26,903 nt of DNA from CAYVWB01 sp964455395 (GCA_964455395.1 CAYVWB010000061.1:1-26903); one strand, 5' to 3'. Shown: positions 16,209-23,967, counted from the first letter of the stretch. The notes: a model not told the origin generated them from the sequence alone. Translations and numbers: made by a program.

Positions 16209-16628
16209 CTACTCGTCCTCGTCGGGAGTGGAGAAGAAATCAGCGCGCGCTCGCTTGACGATGTCCTGGAGGTGTTCGCGCGCCACCGAGTCGAGCTCGA
16301 TGAACTCGACGCCGTAGCGGAAGTGGTTGGCTTCGTCCCGGGCGAGGTGGACCACCCGGCCTTTGAGGATGAGCGGCTCCCCCCGGAAGCGCAGGGTGAT
16401 GCGGTCCAGCTCTTCCCCCACAGAGAACGCGTTGCGGCTGGCGTGGAAGATGGCGACGCCGCCCTCCACGATGTCGATGGCGCCGAAGTGTTCGTCCCCT
16501 ACTTGCACTGTCAGCACGTTCGGGTCGGTCAGAGGCACCCGAAACGCCCGCCGGAAGAGGGCTCTGCCGTTTTCGCCGCTCTCTTCGGGGTTTGCGTCGG
16601 GGTTGGTCGGGTCGTTCTTGTCCGCCAT
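16209..16628 (-). CDS. PilZ domain protein (probable c-di-GMP effector, variant motif)
   Basis: PilZ proteins bind c-di-GMP through RxxxR and D/NxSxxG motifs. Here RRAFR is present at residues 26-30. The second motif reads DIVEGG at 52-57, with Val replacing Ser, so ligand binding may be altered. The remaining beta-barrel pattern fits PilZ (LILKGRVVHLARDE, then YGVEFIELD). A polar, disordered N-terminus and an acidic C-terminus flank the domain. I chose the ATG at 16628 because AAGGAG lies eight bases upstream. An earlier in-frame ATG at 16646 would overlap that site. The length is 139 residues. It is read into the ParA gene, which suggests a joint function. Confidence 0.78.
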   Translation of the reverse strand: MADKNDPTNPDANPEESGENGRALFRRAFRVPLTDPNVLTVQVGDEHFGAIDIVEGGVAIFHASRNAFSVGEELDRITLRFRGEPLILKGRVVHLARDEANHFRYGVEFIELDSVAREHLQDIVKRARADFFSTPDEDE

Positions 16629-16986
16629 GCTCAAGACTCCTTGCATGCTCGAAGGAAAGGCGCTCGGCTGCGGCCTCCCGCCGGAACGTCACCACCGTCG
16701 TGCTCGGTGCTCCACCCGCGCCGTCAAAGGGCTCGGGGCTGCGCTCGCGACGCGGCGTCGTGCGCCTCGCTGTCGGCGTTCAGGCTGGGCGTGTCCCGCG
16801 CGAAGCGCGCGTCTCGCTACGCTACTTCCCGGAACATACCTCATCTGTTGAAGAATATCCAGTCATAATACCGCGCTGTGTGCGATTGGCCGCGCCGTTG
16901 CACCCGCGCGAGGCCGCCAGCGCTTTCAGGACCTCCCACGAACGGCTTTTTCAAGACCCCGCAGCGCCCCGCCACACAGGCGGTCC
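16629..16986. other. Intergenic region between the MATE and PilZ genes
   Basis: I see no convincing gene in these 358 bases. The part next to PilZ is very GC-rich and contains a short CGCGC-GAA-GCGCG hairpin near 16797-16810 that could terminate the MATE transcript. The segment 16825-16875 is relatively AT-rich and holds the candidate PilZ promoter listed separately. Confidence 0.6.
16833..16861 (-). promoter_or_regulatory. Candidate sigma-70 promoter for pilZ-parA
   Basis: Read on the minus strand, TGGATA (16861-16856) and TATGTT (16838-16833) are 17 bases apart. Each matches four of six consensus bases. The predicted start is near 16826, which gives a 198-base leader to the PilZ ATG. It is the only AT-rich patch upstream of that gene. 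Confidence 0.35.
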
Positions 16987-18366
16987 CTATGTCCGGCCCG
17001 GCGCGGCCTCCCGTGACGCCACAGTGCGGCGCAGCAACCGACCGGCGTACCCCATGGCGAAGATCGCCGCCGCCCAAGTGACCACGAAGACCCCCCACCA
17101 GACGCCCAGCAAACCCATATCGAAGAGCTCGATGAACACCGTGAAGACCAGCCAGGGCGCCGCCACCTGCCGCGCCAGCCCTATCCAGATGGCGAACATG
17201 GGCTTCTTCACCCCTTGCAGCGCCGCCACGTTCACGAAGAGGATCACGTATGCGTAGAGCACGAAGGCGGAAATGCGCAGATACTCCCGGCCGATCGCCA
17301 CCACCTGCGGGTCCTCCGTGAAGGCGTCCATCATCCATTCCGCGCCAAGAAAAACGATGACCGTCCCCGCCAGCATGATCCAGAAGCCGTAGCGCAAAGC
17401 CCTCCGCCGCGTCTCGAAAACCCGCTCGGTGAGACCGGCCCCATGGTTCTGCGCCACCATGGTGAGCGTGGCGATGTTCAATCCGATGGAGGGCATGAGC
17501 ACTATCTGCTCCACCCGCGTGGCCACCCCGTACGCCGCCACCGCAGCTTCCCCGAACTGGGATATGAAGTAGGTGATGACGAAGATGCCCAGCCCGATGG
17601 TGAAAAAATTCAGACTGGCCGGAAAGCCTTGCTGCGCTATCTCCAGAAACGGCTGGGGCTGAGGCAGCAGCTCGCGCCACCGCCGCACGCGCAACAGGCC
17701 GCTCTTCCACGCCTTGTACCCCACATACCCGGCCCCCACCACCTGGATGAGCACGGTGGCCAGCGCAATGCCCCGCACCCCCATGGGCGGCACGCCGAGC
17801 CCGCCGTAGACGAACCAGGGGTCCAGCCCCACGTTCAGAAAAAAACTCAGGATGAGGAAGTTGCGGTGGGTGCGTGTGTCACCTTGCGCCTGCAATGCTG
17901 CGTTCGCCATGTAGATGAGGATGAAAAACGGCGCGCCCAGGAAGATGGTGTTCATGTACTCCAGGCACAGAGACAGGTACCCCTCCTCCCCGGCGCCGAG
18001 CACCTTGAAGAGCCATGGCGACATGGCGCGCCCGACCACGGTCAGCGCCAACGCCGCCAGCACGCCGAACACCGCCCCCTGCACGGCGTAGCGGCGCGCG
18101 GCTTCTTCATCCCCGGCGCCGAGGGCGTTGCCGGCCAGCGCCGTGGTTCCCGTGCCCAGGCCGCTGCCCAGGGAAAGAATGGTGAAGAAGACGGGAAAAG
18201 AAAGGGAAAGCGCCGCCATGGCCTGGGTGGAGAGGTGGCCGGCGAAGTAGGTGTCCACCACGTTGTACATGGTGTAGAAAAAATACCCCACCACTGCGGG
18301 CAAGGCCACGTGCCGGATGCCCTGAGGGATGGGCATCTCCGTGAGTTTGTTGTATTGAGGACGCAT
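16987..18366 (-). CDS. MATE family efflux transporter
   Basis: MATE transporters expel drugs or metabolites in exchange for Na+ or H+. The 459-residue protein has about twelve hydrophobic helices and the family signature VDTYFAGHLSTQAMAALSLSFP near the N-terminus. GTGTTALAGNALGAGDEEAA and NVGLDPWFVYGGLG are also typical. The second half repeats the pattern (GVATRVEQIVLMPSIGLNIA). The ATG at 18366 gives MRPQYNKLTEMPIPQ, with only a weak ribosome site. A start eleven codons later (MPIPQG) is possible. The gene is divergent from the one at 18551, and three 21-bp tandem repeats lie in its upstream region. The substrate cannot be told from sequence. Confidence 0.92.
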   Translation of the reverse strand: MRPQYNKLTEMPIPQGIRHVALPAVVGYFFYTMYNVVDTYFAGHLSTQAMAALSLSFPVFFTILSLGSGLGTGTTALAGNALGAGDEEAARRYAVQGAVFGVLAALALTVVGRAMSPWLFKVLGAGEEGYLSLCLEYMNTIFLGAPFFILIYMANAALQAQGDTRTHRNFLILSFFLNVGLDPWFVYGGLGVPPMGVRGIALATVLIQVVGAGYVGYKAWKSGLLRVRRWRELLPQPQPFLEIAQQGFPASLNFFTIGLGIFVITYFISQFGEAAVAAYGVATRVEQIVLMPSIGLNIATLTMVAQNHGAGLTERVFETRRRALRYGFWIMLAGTVIVFLGAEWMMDAFTEDPQVVAIGREYLRISAFVLYAYVILFVNVAALQGVKKPMFAIWIGLARQVAAPWLVFTVFIELFDMGLLGVWWGVFVVTWAAAIFAMGYAGRLLRRTVASREAAPGRT

Positions 18367-18389
18367 GCAGGCTGCTCATTGCGTGGCGG

Positions 18390-18452
18390 GACGCGCCTTG
18401 CCGGCTACGAGACGCGCCTTGCCGGCTACGAGACGCGCCTTGCCGGCTACGA
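18390..18452. repeat. 21-bp tandem repeat, three exact copies
   Basis: Three identical 21-base units lie at 18390-18410, 18411-18431 and 18432-18452, followed by a 6-base partial copy. Each unit starts GACGCG and contains the near-palindrome TTGCCGGCTA. The array begins 24 bases upstream of the MATE start codon, in its probable leader or promoter region. No spacers are present, so this is not a CRISPR array. Confidence 0.95.
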
Positions 18453-18492
18453 GACGCGAGAACCCGCGCCGCGAACGCTTCCGCCGCACGAT

Positions 18493-18522
18493 ACTGTAGC
18501 AGGCCTGCTTCATCCACAGCAA
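18493..18522 (-). promoter_or_regulatory. Candidate MATE promoter with palindrome in the spacer
   Basis: Read on the minus strand, TTGCTG (18522-18517) and TACAGT (18498-18493) are 18 bases apart. The perfect palindrome AGCAGGCCTGCT (18498-18509) lies mainly in the spacer, where MerR-like and other operators often sit. The -35 match is weak, so the call is tentative. Confidence 0.3.
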
Positions 18523-18550
18523 CGGAAATCTGCCTGACGCAGGAGAGCGC

Positions 18551-19129
18551 ATGCCCCACACGCCATCCGAACCCGAACCGTACAACGCCGCCCGCAACGC
18601 GCGCGCCCGCCGCGCCAGGGGGCTCCTCGTGGTCGTGGCCGTGCTCTGCATGCTGCTGATCGGCGCGGGCACGGCGTTCTACGTCTTCTGGCCGGAGCAG
18701 AACGCCGCCACGCGCAGCGTCGACCTGACGCAGGAACTGGAGCGATTCGTGGACGACCTTGTCCGCAAGACTCCCGGCGTGCGCCCGACCCCGGCCCCGG
18801 TGGAGGAAGCGCGTCGCGACCTGGGCCGTTTCCAGGGATTCATGGGTGATGACATGGACTCGCGTCAGGCCAGGGACCTCCTCGCACTGGTGGAGGCCCA
18901 GCCAGGCAAGGACCGCTACACCATCGCCTACACAATCGGCCGGACACGCTATGAGGTGAGCCTCGACCTCCGCGAAGACGCCATCATCCGCATCGAGACC
19001 ACAGGCGAACACGGCCGCAGCGAGTATTGGCTCGGCGAGGCCATGGCGCGCGTGCGCGCCGCTTCGGAAGGCGGCGATTTCAATGACGCTCCGGACGGCC
19101 CGTCCCCGCCACGCGTCTACGAATTCTGA
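18551..19129 (+). CDS. Single-pass membrane protein of unknown function
   Basis: This 192-residue protein has a short basic cytoplasmic N-terminus, a membrane helix at about residues 24-47 and a soluble domain expected in the periplasm. The soluble part has a helical start (ELERFVDDLVRKTPG) and a segment resembling a small beta-sheet (RYTIAYTIGRTRYEVSLDL). It has no cysteines in the soluble part. AGGAG lies six bases before the ATG. The gene is divergent from the MATE gene, so the two may share regulation. I do not recognise the family. Confidence 0.7.
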   Translation: MPHTPSEPEPYNAARNARARRARGLLVVVAVLCMLLIGAGTAFYVFWPEQNAATRSVDLTQELERFVDDLVRKTPGVRPTPAPVEEARRDLGRFQGFMGDDMDSRQARDLLALVEAQPGKDRYTIAYTIGRTRYEVSLDLREDAIIRIETTGEHGRSEYWLGEAMARVRAASEGGDFNDAPDGPSPPRVYEF

Positions 19130-19252
19130 GCGCTGCGAGCGGCTCTGCCGCACTCGACGCGACCCCGACACGACGCAGGCGTTACGCCGTCAACACGCCC
19201 GCGCCACATCTCCATAACCTAAATTTCACTTGCAGCGGCGCGTGGAGACGGT

Positions 19253-21412
19253 ATGGTGAGGCGTCCAGTCCGCAACGATCCAGGCCCTCACCCCCACCCA
19301 TCGAGGCACCGGCCGCCCAGGCCAGCCGCCATTCGCTCCCACAGGTCGCGCCCCATGAGTCGAAATCCCTTCGCAGCCATCGTCCTTGTCGTCCACTCGC
19401 TCCGCAGCCCGCGCCGAAACACAGCCGCCAACCACCGTGCGACGCTCCTTGCGGCGCTCCTCGCCGCCGCGGTCGTGTTGACGCTCGCGACATTCCTCGC
19501 GCCAAAACCTGCAAGCGCGGAAGTCCCCGGCGTGTGGCGTCCTCTGGTGGAGCGCCTCGAGGCGGACGGCTTCGACCGCAAAGCCGTGCATGCGCTCTTC
19601 AATCGCCCCGGCGTGCAGTACGACCCCCGACCCATGCGCATGAAACTGGAGGAGCTCCACGGCGCCATCACCCGCTCCGGCCGCGTCCGCGCCGTGCAGC
19701 GCGGGCTTGCGCAGCTGGGGTACGACCCCGGCAAGGCGGACGGCCGCTACGGACCCAACACGGACGCCGCCATCCGTCGGTTTCAGCAGGAACATGAGCT
19801 CCCCGTCAACGGGCTCGCCACCCGCGAAACGCGCGACGCCGTGGAAGACGCCCTCATGGCGCGCGGCTTGAGCGACGGCTCCCGGGGGTGGTCCAGCCGG
19901 GTCTACGAAGTGGCTTCGTCAACCCGCCGGCTCGCCGAGGCCCGGGACTTCTATTTTCTCCAGCGTCCCGCCTTCGCCGCCATGGAGCGCGACTACGGCG
20001 TGGACGCCGCCGTGGTGGGGGGCGTCATCAGCGTGGAGACGCGTTCCGGCCACTACCTGGGTTCGCGCAAGGCCTTCGTCACCCTGGCGAGCATGGCCCT
20101 CGCCAAGGATTTCCAGCAAGCCAAACGTCTCGTGAATACGGAGACCATGCCCGCCAACATCCTGGCGTGGTTGAAGGAGACCTCCGCCACCCGCGCGGAC
20201 TGGGCCTACAACGAGCTTGCTTCGCTCATCCGTTACGCGGAATTGGCTTGCCACGACCCCCTGGAGATCCCCGGATCGGTGTACGGCGCCGTGGGCATCG
20301 CCCAGTTCATGCCCTCCAACATCGCCAAGCACGGCGCAGACGGCGACGGCGATGGCGTCATCAACCTATTTGATCCGCAAGACGCCATCCACAGCGCCGG
20401 CAGCTACTTGAAAGACTACGGCTGGACCCCGCAGACCGGCAGCGCACTCCCCGAAAAGCGACGCGTGCTCTACGGCTACAACCACAGCCAGCGATACGTG
20501 AACACCGTGATCGCCGTGGCGGACCATCTGGCCGCTTTGGACCGTCGCGCGCCCCGCGTCATGCCGCGCCAGCACCGCGTCATCGTGCGTGATTCGGTGG
20601 AGCTGGTGCAGGCCCTGGCGCCGGGGGTGCGCGTGGTGCTTGCGCCGGGGGACTACGACCTCGCTGCCGCCGCAGGGACGGCCTCGCCCCATGTGCGCTG
20701 GGAAACGCATGGCGGCCGACCCACGGCTGTCATCCATTCCCTCGTCAACGCGACCATCGAAGCCGCCCCCGGCGACGTGGCCCGGCTGATGGCCCCGGCT
20801 GCGCCGGGCGCTCCGGCGCTCATCCTGGACGGCGTGCGCAGCTTCGAACTGCGCAACGTGGAGGTGCTGCCAGCCTGGGCGTGCGTGGCGCCGGCTCCCG
20901 GCGAACCCGAACCCGAACCCCTGGCCGGGACTGTCGAACCACACGGCCGCGGCCTCGTCATCCGCAACGCCGAGCAGCTGCAGCTCGTGGAGTGCCGCTT
21001 CCAGCTGCTGGGGGAAGGCGCCCTGGCCCTGACCGCCTGCAAGGACGTCACCCTCTGGGGCTGCCACTTCTCCGGGAACGCCGGTCAAGTGCTGGCGGCC
21101 GCCAGCGTGCAGGGGCTGGACATCCTCGACACCTACTTCACGGCCAACACGGCTGCGCAACTCATCGCCCTTGCGCAGTGCGCGGATGTCGCCTTGCGCT
21201 GGTGCGGTCTGCTTGACAATTCTCTAGAGAAAAACGAGACTTTCACAGGCGCCGCCGCGCTCATCGCCATCGAAGGCACGGCGCCGGATCATGTCCTGGA
21301 GGACAGCGTGGTCTGGGGCAACCGAGCCGGCGTCTTCTGCGACAGACTCAACAGCCTGCGTCGCGACGGCTCCGTCATCAACAAGAACCGTTTCGCCCGC
21401 GGTCTGGGCTGA
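19253..21412 (+). CDS. MltB-like lytic transglycosylase with peptidoglycan-binding domain and C-terminal beta-helix
   Basis: The enzyme would cleave peptidoglycan glycan strands in the periplasm, leaving 1,6-anhydro ends. A long basic N-terminus and hydrophobic stretch ending in ASA (near residue 87) look like a signal peptide. Then come an MltB-type N-terminal helix region, an inserted peptidoglycan-binding_1 domain (VQRGLAQLGYDPGKADGRYG), and the catalytic SLT domain with E262 in SVETRSGHYLG. YGAVGIAQFMPSN and DGDGDGVINLF complete the MltB motifs. From about residue 440 to the end, repeated short strands with N and C ladders (RNAEQLQLVECRF, CKDVTLWGCHFSGN) suggest a right-handed parallel beta-helix. 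That makes 719 residues, against about 360-420 for ordinary MltB. The ATG at 19253 has GGAG five to six bases upstream. An ATG at 19355 would give a more ordinary signal peptide. Confidence 0.85.
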   Translation: MVRRPVRNDPGPHPHPSRHRPPRPAAIRSHRSRPMSRNPFAAIVLVVHSLRSPRRNTAANHRATLLAALLAAAVVLTLATFLAPKPASAEVPGVWRPLVERLEADGFDRKAVHALFNRPGVQYDPRPMRMKLEELHGAITRSGRVRAVQRGLAQLGYDPGKADGRYGPNTDAAIRRFQQEHELPVNGLATRETRDAVEDALMARGLSDGSRGWSSRVYEVASSTRRLAEARDFYFLQRPAFAAMERDYGVDAAVVGGVISVETRSGHYLGSRKAFVTLASMALAKDFQQAKRLVNTETMPANILAWLKETSATRADWAYNELASLIRYAELACHDPLEIPGSVYGAVGIAQFMPSNIAKHGADGDGDGVINLFDPQDAIHSAGSYLKDYGWTPQTGSALPEKRRVLYGYNHSQRYVNTVIAVADHLAALDRRAPRVMPRQHRVIVRDSVELVQALAPGVRVVLAPGDYDLAAAAGTASPHVRWETHGGRPTAVIHSLVNATIEAAPGDVARLMAPAAPGAPALILDGVRSFELRNVEVLPAWACVAPAPGEPEPEPLAGTVEPHGRGLVIRNAEQLQLVECRFQLLGEGALALTACKDVTLWGCHFSGNAGQVLAAASVQGLDILDTYFTANTAAQLIALAQCADVALRWCGLLDNSLEKNETFTGAAALIAIEGTAPDHVLEDSVVWGNRAGVFCDRLNSLRRDGSVINKNRFARGLG

Positions 21413-21561
21413 GCGAGGTCTTCCGGACCAGCCCACGAGACGGACAACGCCACGACTGGTCCCCAGCGCGCAAGCCCTTGCCGCGCGCCGGCTTTTTACC
21501 GGTCTCCCTGGCGGACCACCAAGGCGCGGATCCCACCCTGCAACCACCAGAGGCGACGACC

Positions 21562-21813
21562 ATGGACCAACGCTGGAGCTCTCTCGCCGACAAGGCCGCC
21601 ACGGCCGCCGGCAAGGCCGCCCGCAAGGCTGGTGAAGCCTTGGTGGAAAAAGGCTCGCAGGCGGCCAGGCAACGCGGCCTGATGGACCACGAGGCCAGCC
21701 TCAACGACGTGGTCGACGGGTTCCGTTCGCTCGCCAAGGACGGCAAGCTCGACAAGGACGAAATCCAGCGTCGCCTGGGCGACATGGCCGCGCGCTTCCG
21801 TCAACGGAAATGA
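21562..21813 (+). CDS. Small helical protein with SHOCT-like C-terminus
   Basis: This 83-residue protein begins MDQRWSSLADKAATAAGKAA. It has an Ala/Lys-rich amphipathic helix followed by a linker and a C-terminal segment (DGKLDKDEIQRRLGDMAARF) that resembles the SHOCT oligomerisation motif. It has no signal peptide or membrane helix, so it is probably cytoplasmic. A TTG-initiated extension upstream (21478) is possible but lacks support. AGAGG lies about eight bases before the chosen ATG. It sits between two transglycosylase genes on the same strand. The function is unknown. Confidence 0.6.
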   Translation: MDQRWSSLADKAATAAGKAARKAGEALVEKGSQAARQRGLMDHEASLNDVVDGFRSLAKDGKLDKDEIQRRLGDMAARFRQRK

Positions 21814-21947
21814 TCCCCGGGGGCGCCTTCCCGCGCGCCACCAGCACAGGACGCCAGCACGACGCCCCCCGCTCCGGAGCGGGAAACCGGGACGCTCCCC
21901 TGCGTGTCCCTCATTGACGACCACCCCCGCATGGTTAGGTAAGCCCA

Positions 21948-23183
21948 ATGCGCACACCACTTCATTGCTCCCATCCGACCCACGCAAGACGCCGCCGCGT
22001 CGCCATCCCCCGTCAACACGAACTGCAAGGACTGCAAGGACTGCGCCGCGACGATTTCGTACGGGGAGCCCTCGCGCTCGGTTTCGCCACGACCCTGCTC
22101 GCGCTGCTTCTCGTGACGGTCGGCGCCGCCCACGCCGCCCCCCTGCCGCCGGCGCTGGAGCGCCTGGAACGCCGTCTTGCTGCGGACGGCTTTGGGGACC
22201 CCCACGTGGCAGAGCTGCTGCGCCGCGCCGCCACCGAGTTCGACACCCAACCCATGGTGCTGAAAATGCGCGAGCTCTACAGCCACAAGTACGGGACGCG
22301 CCTCATGCGCGCCGTGCAGACCGAGCTGGACCGCCTGGGCTACAACCCCGGCCCGGCCGACGGCTTCTGGGGACCCAACACCCGCCGCGCCGTGCTCCTC
22401 TTCCGCATGGCCCACGACATGAAGGCCTCCACCCGCGTGGACGCCGCCTTCCTCGAACGGCTCAAGGCGGAGACCGCCCCCATGCCCCCTGGTCTGCGGC
22501 TCCCCCCCAAGGAGAAGGGGCCTTCCGTCTATCGCACCATCATGACGCCGGAACGCCTCGCCGAAGCCAAGGCCTTCTACCACGAGCATCTGCCGCTGCT
22601 CTCCCGCATGCGCGCCGCCTACGGCGTGCCCGAGACCGTGGCCGTGGGCATCGTCACGGTGGAGACGCGCGGGGGACGTTACCTGGGTGAACAAAGCGCC
22701 TTTTTGACCCTGGCCGGCATGGCCGCCAGCCGCGAGCTGGAGGACATCGCCCCCCTGATGCGTGAAGAGTCGCCCTCCGCGGAAGCGCAACGGTGGCTCC
22801 TCTCCCGCATGCGCGACAAATCCGACTGGGCCTACCGCGAATTGAAAGCGCTGCTCAAGCACGCCCGCCGCGACAAGCTGGACCCCATGGCCATGCCGGG
22901 CTCCATCTACGGGGCTGTGGGCATCGTCCAGTTCATGCCCTCCAACATTCTGCACTACGGCGTGGACGGCGACGGCGACGGCGTGGTGAACCTCTTCACC
23001 ACCGAGGATGCGCTCATGAGTCTGGGCCATTTCGTCAGCCGCCACGGCTGGCGTTCCGGCCCGGACAACCGTACGGCGCAGCGCAAGGCGCTATTCCGCT
23101 ACAACCAGTCCACAACCTACGTCAACACAGTGCTTGCCGTGGCGGACCACGTACGCGACGCCGTGGCGATGCAAGCGCCATAA
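21948..23183 (+). CDS. MltB-like lytic transglycosylase with inserted peptidoglycan-binding domain
   Basis: This 411-residue protein is a paralogue of the enzyme encoded at 19253 and has the same plan without the beta-helix. A signal peptide (hydrophobic stretch ending AAHA, near residue 64) is preceded by a long basic N-region. A peptidoglycan-binding_1 domain (VQTELDRLGYNPGPADGFWG) is inserted before the catalytic domain. The catalytic glutamate is E239 in TVETRGGRYLG. YGAVGIVQFMPSN and DGDGDGVVNLF match the paralogue. The C-terminal RYNQSTTYVNTVLAVADHV closes the MltB domain. A TAGG stretch lies about eight bases before the ATG. Downstream, the next gene begins 18 bases after the stop. Confidence 0.88.
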   Translation: MRTPLHCSHPTHARRRRVAIPRQHELQGLQGLRRDDFVRGALALGFATTLLALLLVTVGAAHAAPLPPALERLERRLAADGFGDPHVAELLRRAATEFDTQPMVLKMRELYSHKYGTRLMRAVQTELDRLGYNPGPADGFWGPNTRRAVLLFRMAHDMKASTRVDAAFLERLKAETAPMPPGLRLPPKEKGPSVYRTIMTPERLAEAKAFYHEHLPLLSRMRAAYGVPETVAVGIVTVETRGGRYLGEQSAFLTLAGMAASRELEDIAPLMREESPSAEAQRWLLSRMRDKSDWAYRELKALLKHARRDKLDPMAMPGSIYGAVGIVQFMPSNILHYGVDGDGDGVVNLFTTEDALMSLGHFVSRHGWRSGPDNRTAQRKALFRYNQSTTYVNTVLAVADHVRDAVAMQAP

Positions 23184-23201
23184 CCCTCCCCTCGCACGCT
23201 C

Positions 23202-23753
23202 ATGCCCAGAGATCACCAAGCCCTGCAGAAGACCTTCATCAAGAAGAAGCAGACAGTCGGCGAAAGCGACCGGGCGGCTTCCTTCACCAGCGGCGCCGCC
23301 GCCCCGCCCAAGGCCGCCGCCAACATCGTGCTGTGCGGCGTCCCCGGCAGCGGCCGCGACGCCGTGGCTGCGGCTTTGGCCGACACCCTGGGGCTGAGGC
23401 TCGCTGAAGTGACGGGGACGACCCCGCAAGCCGCGCTCGAGGCTTTCGCGGCAGGGGGGCACGTCCTGACCGTGGGCCCGGAAGCTCTCGATTCGGCGGC
23501 TGTGGAGGCTGCGCTGCCGGGGCTGGGCGTTGTCTTCTCCATGATGGCGGATGCGCGCTTGCTCCAGTCGCGTCTTGACCTGGAAGAGGAGGAAAGCCGG
23601 CGTCTTGCCGAGGCGGCGGCGGCGGCGGAGCCGCGGTTTCTGGCGCTGGGGGGCGTCCCCTTGAACGCAGCGTGGAGCGTGGCGGACACCGTGGCGCAAG
23701 CGGTTGAACTTTATGAGTATCGTCATGGGAGCCGAGCACAGACTCAAGGCTGA
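23202..23753 (+). CDS. Shikimate-kinase-like P-loop protein with degenerate Walker A
   Basis: The 183-residue protein resembles the small-kinase P-loop fold around NIVLCGVPGSGRDAVAAALA. In the Walker A motif (residues 46-53) the essential Lys is Arg and the following Ser/Thr is Asp. A GGHVLTVGPEAL segment sits where shikimate kinases have their GGG motif. LGVVFSMMADARLLQSRL fits the lid-preceding region. The catalytic residues of shikimate kinase are not evident, so it is probably not an active shikimate kinase. An N-terminal basic region of about 40 residues is disordered. No good ribosome site precedes the ATG, which lies 18 bases after the transglycosylase gene, so coupling is possible. 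Confidence 0.6.
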   Translation: MPRDHQALQKTFIKKKQTVGESDRAASFTSGAAAPPKAAANIVLCGVPGSGRDAVAAALADTLGLRLAEVTGTTPQAALEAFAAGGHVLTVGPEALDSAAVEAALPGLGVVFSMMADARLLQSRLDLEEEESRRLAEAAAAAEPRFLALGGVPLNAAWSVADTVAQAVELYEYRHGSRAQTQG

Positions 23754-23754
23754 T

Positions 23755-23788
23755 CCGGAAAAGTTGAGCGTTTCGGTATGATTTTTTT
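23755..23788 (+). terminator. Possible intrinsic terminator with T run
   Basis: CCGGAAA (23755-23761) can pair with TTTCGG (23771-23776), with one bulged base. A run of seven T follows at 23782-23788. The stem is short and the T run is five bases away from it, so efficiency is uncertain. Confidence 0.4.
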
Positions 23789-23801
23789 CGGTTTTGCGCA
23801 T

Positions 23802-23823
23802 TGTCCTCATTTACATGGGGACA
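23802..23823. promoter_or_regulatory. Inverted repeat and promoter upstream of the Rrf2 gene
   Basis: TGTCCTCA (23802-23809) and TGGGGACA (23816-23823) form an 8-6-8 inverted repeat with one mismatch. The six-base centre TTTACA (23810-23815) matches five of six bases of a sigma-70 -35 element. A weak -10, TAGATA, lies 17 bases downstream at 23833-23838. A regulator bound here would cover the -35, which fits autorepression by the adjacent Rrf2 protein. Confidence 0.45.
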
Positions 23824-23967
23824 TTTGTCTGATAGATATCCTCTCACCTGAGTATGCAATAGGCTCGCGCCATGCCGGCTTCGCGCCGCCCCCATCGCCG
23901 CATCCGGGGGGCAAGGCGTCGCGCCAGCCGCGTCACCCATGCACCGTTTCCCGAGAGGACTCGCGCC

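Noticed and set aside
18390..18452. CRISPR array
   Set aside because: The 21-bp units are contiguous, with no spacers, and there are no cas genes nearby.
21478..21561. A TTG start extending the 83-residue protein
   Set aside because: There is no ribosome site, and the added residues look like non-coding sequence. The ATG at 21562 starts the helical part.
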